A stretch of 64,000 bases of DNA from Uloborus plumipes (lineage: Eukaryota; Arthropoda; Arachnida; Araneae; Uloboridae): positions 10,001 through 74,000 of the forward strand of contig JAXGGA010002365.1 in assembly GCA_038373865.1 (NCBI GenBank), written 5' to 3'. The stretch's first letter is position 1. Every line of letters starts with the position of its first letter. The notes below the pieces were generated by a model. The model did no database searches. It saw only the letters and a list, made by a program, of their open reading frames with translations, and had not been told where the DNA came from. Both the position numbers and the translations under genes were made by a program. This document shows positions 57,014 through 64,000 of the stretch, piece by piece.

Positions 57014-60000
57014 CAAGGCCGTAGCCAGGATTTTTTTTCGGGGGGGGTTCGAAGTGAAGAAAGTTTGTTTGAAAAAAAAAATAAACAATGCAACTTTTAT
57101 GACGCAATGGGAGCAAAGGCTGTTTGTACGGAGGGGGGGGGGGCAAGGGGGCACCTGCTCCCCTTCACTTCCGAAAGTAAAGGGGCCCTGCCCTTCACTT
57201 TTTAGAGCGAAAAATTAACGGTCGGTTATTTACTGGGTGGATTGATTTATTTCATGAAAATTAAAAATTGAAAATAACACAAAAATGTTTTTTTTTTCCT
57301 CATCTTATTTCACAAGAAAGGAACTTTGAATTGCAAAGGGGATATCTACAGTAAAATCCATCCTGCATTTCAGACTGTATTAAAGTTTTTGGAGGTCATT
57401 TGTTAAAATCCAATAATATAGGCAAATTTTACAGAAAAAATAACAACTTTAGGGTGCCGCCCTAAGCTCCTCACAAACTTCTTTTGATCCCCCAATTTCT
57501 TGGTGCACCAGCCACCTATGATTGGGAGTATGTTGGACTAACAGGAAGGAGAGCGAAGTTGAGGTAATGGACAAGATGTTAATCAATAGGCTTTTGGGAA
57601 GAAGGAAAGGAGTCTTTCTCTTCTCCTGCATTATTTTTCAAATAAATTTATCAGAATTTATGACGACATCATGTTTGGAAAATTGAAGAAAAGATAATTA
57701 AAGAAACTCTGCGACTTGGTGACCTTCTCTGCGACTTGGTTCCGTGGGACCGAAGGAAGGAACATAAAGGAGTGCGACGATAAATTGCTATGTGCTATAG
57801 GGGTCGAGAAATATAGTACAAAACACTTCGCACCCAGAAAACAAAGAATGCATTTTCGTTAACTCATCACCTCTCCATTGATAATAACAATAACTGATTT
57901 AAACATCTGTATCTGTTTTTACTGTGATCAATGTGTGAAGAGATAGAAGTTTTTAAAAAATCTTATACTTTTTGCTAATTTGTTCGCAGTGAGCCCAAAA
58001 GGGGACCACACTTGTTTTGTAGCTTAAAGGAGAGGATCTTCTGTCTCTTTCCATGATAAATAAATCTCAACGACAAGTGCCATAAATTTTGTTATCCCGT
58101 TAAAGATTATAGACCAGCAGGAGAGACGGAATAATTTAAGTTTTAAGTTGAAAAGATAGAAAAAAACTCCTTTGGCGCAATAGTGCGCAGAACTATGGGT
58201 CATTCCATGTCAAGTGTCCCAAACTTCGAGAAAATCCCCACTCGACCCCCTCCGATTTTAATGAAAATTTTTTTCGATGTACATATAAAACTTGCATGAA
58301 ACCATACCAAATTATAGCTCTATAAGCCATATGGTTTAGACAATAAAAATTATTTTAGAAAGGCCTCTTTTTCGTGTCTTGAACAAAAATCACCAAATCG
58401 TCAAGTTTGTGCTTTTATTGCTCGCGATCTAAGACGATTATCAGGCTCAAATTTCGTGATTCTGATCACTGTTTATGGTAGAATAGCCTACTTGTGTAAC
58501 AGAAGCTCCACGCACTGTAGATTGTTTGCAGTTTGCTGCCAAAGTTGGTAAAAAATCGTATTTTGGCAAATTTGACCACACGTTATCAGCTTGTATCTGC
58601 TGAGAGAATGACTTTCTGAAGCTAATTCTTTCCCCGTTTGTAACATGATAGTTCGTCCGAAAGGTGTGCAAGTGGCATCTCGATAGCTCAAATAATTGCT
58701 GAATTATGCGAGTTGAAATTCCAGTCAAATTTCTTTTTTCTCAATTTTGTCTCAATTTCAAAGGGCAATATCTCGCAAGGGTCATCTTGAATTTCAATTT
58801 TCTTTACATTATTGGAAAGAACACACTTTTCTTAACTAAAAAACGTTATTTTTATTTTTGAGACAAACTAGTTTCAAGGGGATATTGCAGATCAAAAATG
58901 TGTACGTCATTCAACGTGAAATTAAAGAAAAAAAGACATTTGACCTCAAAAGTTGATGTCAATTTGTTCTATTAAAATTTACAGGAGCTGTTGTTTCTAT
59001 GTTCTGATAAAAAAAAAACCTTTTTTAGATATTTTCGAACTTCAGTTTTTGTGTGCGCATCCATAAAAACTCAAAAAATGGAAAAAAATAAAGTTTTGTT
59101 TTTAACAGAAATAATTATCTTCTTATCGCTGCTATAAGAGCCTGAGTCTTTTCCCATGTATTATTTTTAAGCTCTTGAAACAGAATTTCGGATAATATGT
59201 CACTTGGCAAGGTGTCATTAATATTTTAAATTCATAAAAAGCATTGTTTCCTTTTTCAAAAAAATAAAAATAAAAACAATTAATAAAAGAGATAAATAAT
59301 AAATTAAACAGTTAATATGGTGTGTACGTGATAAAAAATATGTATAATAGGACTGCAGAGCTATTTTTCTAAAAAGCGATAACGAAAGTTTTCGATAGAG
59401 TTGAATATTGCAATTATTTCTACCGTGTAAATAAATGATAACAATAGTAATTGAACATATGATAAGTAGTAATTGAAAATCCATTCTTTATACTGCCGAG
59501 GATGTGTCTTTCAGCCTGTGATTGCAATTTGCTCATAAACAAAAATGATGAAAAGTGGGAAAATGCTTTTTATGACCTTGAAACATTAATGACCTATAAC
59601 CTTGCCAAGTGACATATCATCCGAAATTCTATTTCAAGAGCTTAAAAATAACACATAGAGAGACTCAAGCTCTTATAGCAGCGATAAGAAGATAATTATT
59701 TTTGTTAAAAACGAAATTTTTTTTTTTTTTTTTTGCTTTTTCTTGAGTTTTTATGAATGCGCACTCAAACACTTAAGTTCAAAAATATCTAAAAAATGGT
59801 TTTTTCATCAGAACATAAGTACAATAGCTCCTGCAAATAATAATAGAACAAATTGACATCAACTTTTGAGGTCTATGTCTTTTTTTCTTTGATTTCACGT
59901 TGAATGACGTACACATTTTTGATCTGCAATATCCCCTTGAAACTAGTTTGTCTCAAAAATAAAAATAACGCTTTTTAGTTAAGAAAAGTGTGTTCTTTCC

Positions 60001-60865
60001 AATGATGTAAAGAAAATTGAAATTTAAGATGACCCTTGCGAGATATTGCCCTTTGAAATTGATACAAAATTGAGAAAAAAGAAATTTGACTGGAATTTCA
60101 ACTCGCATAATTCAGCAATTATTTGAGCTATCGAGATGCCACTAGCACACCTTTCGGACGAGCTATCAGGCTACAAAGGAGGAAAGAATTACCTTCAGAA
60201 AGTCATTCTCTCAGCAGATACAAGCTGATAAGGTATGGTCAAAATTTGCCAAAATACGATTTTTTACCAACTTTGGCAGCAAATTGCAAAAAAATCTACA
60301 GTGCATGGAGCTTCTGTTACACAAGTAGGCTATTCTACCCTAAACAGTGATCAGAATCACCAAATTTGAGTCCGATAATCGTCTTAGGTCGCGAGCAATA
60401 AAAGCACAAACTTGACGATTTGGACAGTTCTTTCAAGACACGAAAAAGAGGCCTTTCTAAAATAATTTTTACTGGCTGAACCATAAGGCTTATGGAGCTA
60501 TAATTTGGTATGGTTTCATGCAAATCTTATACATACATCCAAAAAAAATTTCATCAAAATCGGAGGGGGTCGAGTGGGGACGCCTCGTACACTTGACATG
60601 GAATGACCTCTATTCAAGTTTATTCAAAGGATTTTTTTTATTTTTATTATTCTAATTTTTCTTTACATCATCAAAAACCTCAGACCCGTCACAACTTCGG
60701 AGGGGTGGGGGGGAGGGCAGGGGACCTCCGACCATCAGACTTTGAAATTTTCTTTTTTTTTTTTTTTTTCTTTTTTAGTTGAATACTTTTTTAAAACTTT
60801 TGAGGTTTGAAAATTTCGGGGGGGGGGTTCTGACCCCCTGACCCCCCCCGCTGGCTACGGCCTTG
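57014..60865. mobile_element. hAT-type element with CAAGGCCGTAGCCAG ends, 3.9 kb
   Basis: Fifteen-base perfect inverted ends CAAGGCCGTAGCCAG and CTGGCTACGGCCTTG are flanked by ACTCATTC at 57006-57013 and 60866-60873, an exact 8-bp duplication. Both ends adjoin G- or C-rich runs. The central 2.4 kb is a foldback palindrome (58199-60608). No transposase frame remains. Confidence 0.9.
58199..60608. mobile_element. 2.4-kb palindrome (foldback element)
   Basis: The arms (about 58199-59215 and 59575-60608) are long, near-identical inverted copies. The outer ends are GGTCATTCCATGTCAAGTG and its complement CACTTGACATGGAATGACC-like sequence. The loop is about 360 bp. The frames at 58447-58728 and 60123-60350 are mirror images of the same arm and are not regarded as genes. 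No clear target duplication (CTAT occurs on both sides with a one-base offset). Confidence 0.8.
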
Positions 60866-61213
60866 ACTCATTCTGTATTGTCAATACTTTTTAGCGAACA
60901 TTTTGCTTTGTATTTACAAAGAAACAAGAAAAAGAATGCCGATAATTTTGCAATGAGCTATTAAAAATATGAAAAAAAAATATGTTCATTAAATACATTG
61001 TCATTATCTTTACTTCATAATTTCAGGTGTTAATTTAATTGATTTTAAAGAAAAATCTTTGAACATAACATAGTTTACACTGAAAGTTTTTTAACAATAT
61101 GTCCTAAAACAGTTTATTTAGTTACTTCCAGCCCTATCATATTCATGTTCAGAATCTAAGTCTTTTAAAATAGTATGTAGAGGCTATTTTGGTGAAAGTC
61201 AGAAAAAAGGATA

Positions 61214-61359
61214 AGGGCCATGCTCCACATCGACGTAAAGCAGAAAAAATAGGCAGAAGCGTAAAATGGATTCAATGGTGTTCCTATGGAAAGTACACGG
61301 ATTTTCGGTTTCTGCCTTCAGTTTCAGTCGCGTTTTACGCTGATGTGGAGCATGGCCCT
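61214..61359. mobile_element. Short MITE, AGGGCCATGCTCCACATC ends, 146 bp
   Basis: The inverted ends AGGGCCATGCTCCACATC and GATGTGGAGCATGGCCCT are 18 bp and perfect. Internal GTAAAGC and GCGTTTTACGC words also pair. The target duplication is ambiguous. Confidence 0.7.
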
Positions 61360-61399
61360 AACCGTTTTCTTCTTTTTTAATTCTTAACAAATTACTTTT

Positions 61400-61475
61400 G
61401 ATCACCTTTTAGTTACTTTTTTGTCACTTTTTAGTCACCTTTGTTTTAAAATTTGTCACCTTTCTCACCTTTTTC
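61400..61475 (+). repeat. TCACCTTT array, right
   Basis: About seven TCACCTTT or TCACTTTT words just inside the right terminus of the 6.4-kb element, in the same orientation as the left array rather than inverted. Confidence 0.75.
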
Positions 61476-61564
61476 TAAGACCATCAGCAGTCCTCGCCCT
61501 GATAAAATAAGTTAAAAACAATTATAATTAGCTATGTCTTATTATAATTAGCTATGTCAACTTA

Positions 61565-61860
61565 AAACAAAAATCATTAGGTAACAAACCTTTAGTTTTC
61601 ATAGCATTGATTTCTAAAAGCGTTAAGTGCGATAAAATTGTAAGGATTTTGTCGGACAGTTGAATGATATGCAGCTTTATTTTTTATACATTACTTTTGT
61701 TATTTTATTTACAGCGAAGGTTTTGTTTCAGTGCTTAAATTGCCACTACAGTTACCTTATTAAAATGTGTGGAGGTCATTTATATAAATAGAGGATATAA
61801 TTTTGAAAATCTAAAACAGACGGTCTTTTTCAATAAAAACCGGCAGATCCTTCTTTTTTT
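61565..61860 (+). repeat. Diverged second copy of the 47310-47620 segment
   Basis: Shares AATCATTAGGTAACAAA, TTGTAAG-ATTTTGTC, TTAAATTG and GAGGTCAT in the same order and orientation as 47320-47560. An acceptor-like TTTTATTTACAG occurs at about 61702-61713. Confidence 0.5.
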
Positions 61861-64000
61861 TTTTTGATAAAGCCAACTTTTTTTCAGTCCTGTCCCATAG
61901 TCATGAACTGTATCCTTAAGATACAAAAACTAATTAAAATTTAATTGTTGACAAAAGATATTTATATCAAATAAGAAACTTTTCAGAACTAATGGGATAA
62001 GATTTTTTAATTTGATCTAATTACTTCAATTTTTCAATTTTCCATGATGCTTTACTCGCCCATGAGAATCACTCGTCCGCAAGAGTGAGAATTCAAAAAC
62101 CCAGTGATTTTTAACTGAATATTATCATTTTTTTTTCCTAAAAAATAGACAAAAGGGGAATTAACATTTGTAAACAACAGATATCAAGCACAAATTAGCA
62201 AAGTCTTATTTTATGCACTAATATTTATTTTTTGTATAATATTTAGTAGGAGTAAAAAATCCGAAAAGACTGAAGTGCTTGCAGTCACCAGTCAGCAATA
62301 CCTGATTGGACAAACATAAATTTATCGGGAAATATTTTTTTTCTCTCTGCACATCATTTAAAGGGCTGTTTGGTAAAATTATGTATTGTGCTTTAACATT
62401 AGTCAAAGCTTTAGAACTTATTTTAACTTGCAAACAATGGGATGCTTTAAAAGTCGAGACTAGAGGTCCCCACTCGCCAGTGGCGACTAAAAGTTATGTT
62501 GGTCGCCAAACTGGTGACCCACTTTTTTCCGAACAAAAATACTAACTGCCAGTGCATCATGCCGATTATGAAAAGAAAATGGCCAGTAGCATTGTCACTG
62601 GCGGCCAATGTTAACTTGGAGAAAAAATTGACCCATTCACTGTACAAAACATCTCAATACGTAATTTCAATCTAGAAAATGCAATGAAACTTTGTTTGGA
62701 AAATAGTCAAAGATGACAAAAATTTTTTTTTGATTAATCAGCATGTTTGAAACTTCGAGTATGCAGATGCATTTATTTATTAAGTTTTCTTTTAGAACGT
62801 CTTATTAATTCGATTTTAAAATAAATAATTTTCTTTTTCAGAAAATGTTTGTAAGTTTTTTTTTTCTTTTATACATAGTAGTGAGTTAACATACATGCAA
62901 GTACATAATTTAATATCACTATACGCAGAATGAATAAAATGCTCCTGATACATCAGGATAATGCCAAGACCTGATGAAAAAGAAATTGAAATTTTCTTTT
63001 GAAAGTGTCCCGGTTTATTCGAAAAACGTGAATCGCTTTCATTGGGAAGGTTTCTAAATTCTTCAATGAAATTCTAGTTTAATTTCAAGATGGTTACTGG
63101 CTTTTAATGGGAAACTTTCTTGTTTTTCACAGATATGTTACTGGAAAATTTAGGCACATCATCTGCCCATTTTCTCCCCGGAACATCTTTGGGTTTTTTT
63201 TACAGTGAATGGGCTTGCAGGTACTTTTATTACATTTTTGCCACAGGCAAACTTGTGACAATAAACGTTTGTATATAAATCTAAAAATATGATTTATGAG
63301 TTTTCTTCAACAGTTTTAGGCAAGTTTACCATGCAAATTTATATACTTGATGGCTCTCTTGCATATATAAGATAATAACTTTCTTTCAAAGACTTTTTTT
63401 TTTTTTTTTGTGCTGTGCAAATACTATTCAAATCAACCTATACAGCACCCTATGGTTTCTTCAGGATAGATACATAAAAGGGGGTACATATCAGGGTTAG
63501 TGATATAAAAGTCATATATTAGTAAGAATATTATTATAGTAAAATGCTTTAAATAAAGGTCCCTTTTGTTGCACAATTCTTTGCCAGCTTTAAAGCCACT
63601 CGGCTAGCCTGTTGAGGAAGCACATTTATTTATTTCAGACATGTGATTTTTCAGTATTTTTACTGAATTCAGTATTTTTTTAAATAGCAAGATACTGAGA
63701 GCTGAACAAAAAACAAGAAGTTCTGTCAAGAACTAAACGAGCCTACTTTCCCGTACATCGACATCGGCATTCTCGCATCTGATCATTATTCTCTTGATTA
63801 ACTGAGACTTAAAATTATGTCAAACGTACCTTTTTAGCACTTAGAGCTGATTTCGAAAAGCAAAATATACCCCTTTCATCAGATAAAATAGACACGTAAA
63901 AAGTAATTAGCGAATAAATAAAGTTTTGTCGCACCTTTTAAAGAGTGTAACTGTTACAGTTCCTCCGTAGAAAAAATCCTCCATCGTTTTCAAAATAATA
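61861..64000. other. AT-rich tail, no supported gene
   Basis: Around 62460-62620 the words CCCCACTCGCCAGTGGCGAC and CACTGGCGGCCAATG suggest a DNA-transposon end or short MITE with palindromic GCCAGTGGC, but no target duplication was identified. Frames in the region carry no known motif. Confidence 0.4.

Larger units (their letters stand above)
55103..61501. mobile_element. CAGGGCGAGGACT element, 6.4 kb including nested insertions
   Basis: Perfect 13-bp inverted ends CAGGGCGAGGACT and AGTCCTCGCCCTG are flanked by ATAAAA (55097-55102 and 61502-61507). A 6-bp duplication is unusual for hAT, so the superfamily is uncertain. Just inside both ends lie TCACCTTT repeats in the same orientation (55117-55203 and 61400-61475). 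It contains the CAAGG element at 57014-60865 and a small MITE at 61214-61359. No transposase was recognised. Confidence 0.75.
54750..61560 (+). mobile_element. Helitron copy C, interrupted by a 6.4-kb insertion
   Basis: It starts A|TCTATATGTGTAAAAATGG at 54750 and follows copies A and B through TTTTCATCAAACTTGGTACA and the ACAAAGATTAGG block up to AGCATAAAA. After the insertion the sequence resumes TAAGTTAAAAACAATTA at 61508, which matches copy A (AATAAGTCAAAAACAATTA). No 3' hairpin was found, so the right end is approximate. Confidence 0.7.

Noticed and set aside
58447..60350. Pair of ORFs with matching products (minus 58447-58728, plus 60123-60350)
   Set aside because: They are the two arms of one palindrome, so similarity is not evidence of coding.
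1..64000. CRISPR array, bacterial operon or phage defence system
   Set aside because: Spliceosomal introns, eukaryotic transposons and lack of dense ORFs make this eukaryotic; tandem repeats here have no spacer structure.

Overview
This is a eukaryotic, AT-rich and intron-containing window that consists almost entirely of decayed and nested transposable elements. It holds one multi-finger C2H2 zinc-finger reading frame and one spliced MULE-type transposase gene. The element mix (Helitrons with internal minisatellites, many hAT-type insertions, BEL/Pao remnants, MULE domain) and the [20 protein letters not shown] fingers suggest an arthropod, perhaps a spider or other chelicerate. No rRNA, tRNA, CRISPR array or bacterial-type operon was recognised, and the species assignment is inference.

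Layout. 1-3010 is a compositionally extreme G+T-rich strand, followed at 3011-3275 by almost pure A+T; neither looks coding. 3.4-6.9 kb holds two Helitron copies, one inserted in an older repeat. 7744-8967 (minus) encodes 14 tandem zinc fingers, with a frameshifted 15th finger beyond the stop. 11.2-14.8 kb is a graveyard. It has a decayed multi-copy-family ORF split by a hAT-type MITE, a BEL/Pao fragment cut by a long-TIR element carrying three TGACGTCA palindromes, and a 1-kb element of nested inverted repeats. 18997-24044 (minus) is a two-exon MULE transposase with D, D and E and clean splice sites around a 4-kb intron. 25-29 kb has a hAT-type MITE, a 1.7-kb TA-flanked element studded with GTAGAGTCC motifs, and GGCCGGCC repeats. 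Two related Helitrons lie in opposite orientation at 29848-31363 and 44780-46386, each carrying a smaller MITE.

Nested insertions are the main theme. At 31933-37239 three elements sit inside each other, each with TIRs and a matching target-site duplication. At 54750 to about 61560 there are four levels: a Helitron holds a CAGGG-type element (6-bp TSD), which holds a CAAGG hAT-type element (8-bp TSD), which holds a 2.4-kb palindrome. Another hAT-type element (48349-50653) splits a mariner-type transposase relic. The TSDs and restored reading continuity give a relative order of insertions.

The genes do not form a pathway. The zinc-finger ORF is the only candidate host gene seen, and the MULE gene may be a still-open transposase or a domesticated derivative. 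No wholly new system was demonstrated. The most unusual features are the G+T-rich block, the nested insertions, and the motif-studded or foldback elements. All boundaries were read by eye.
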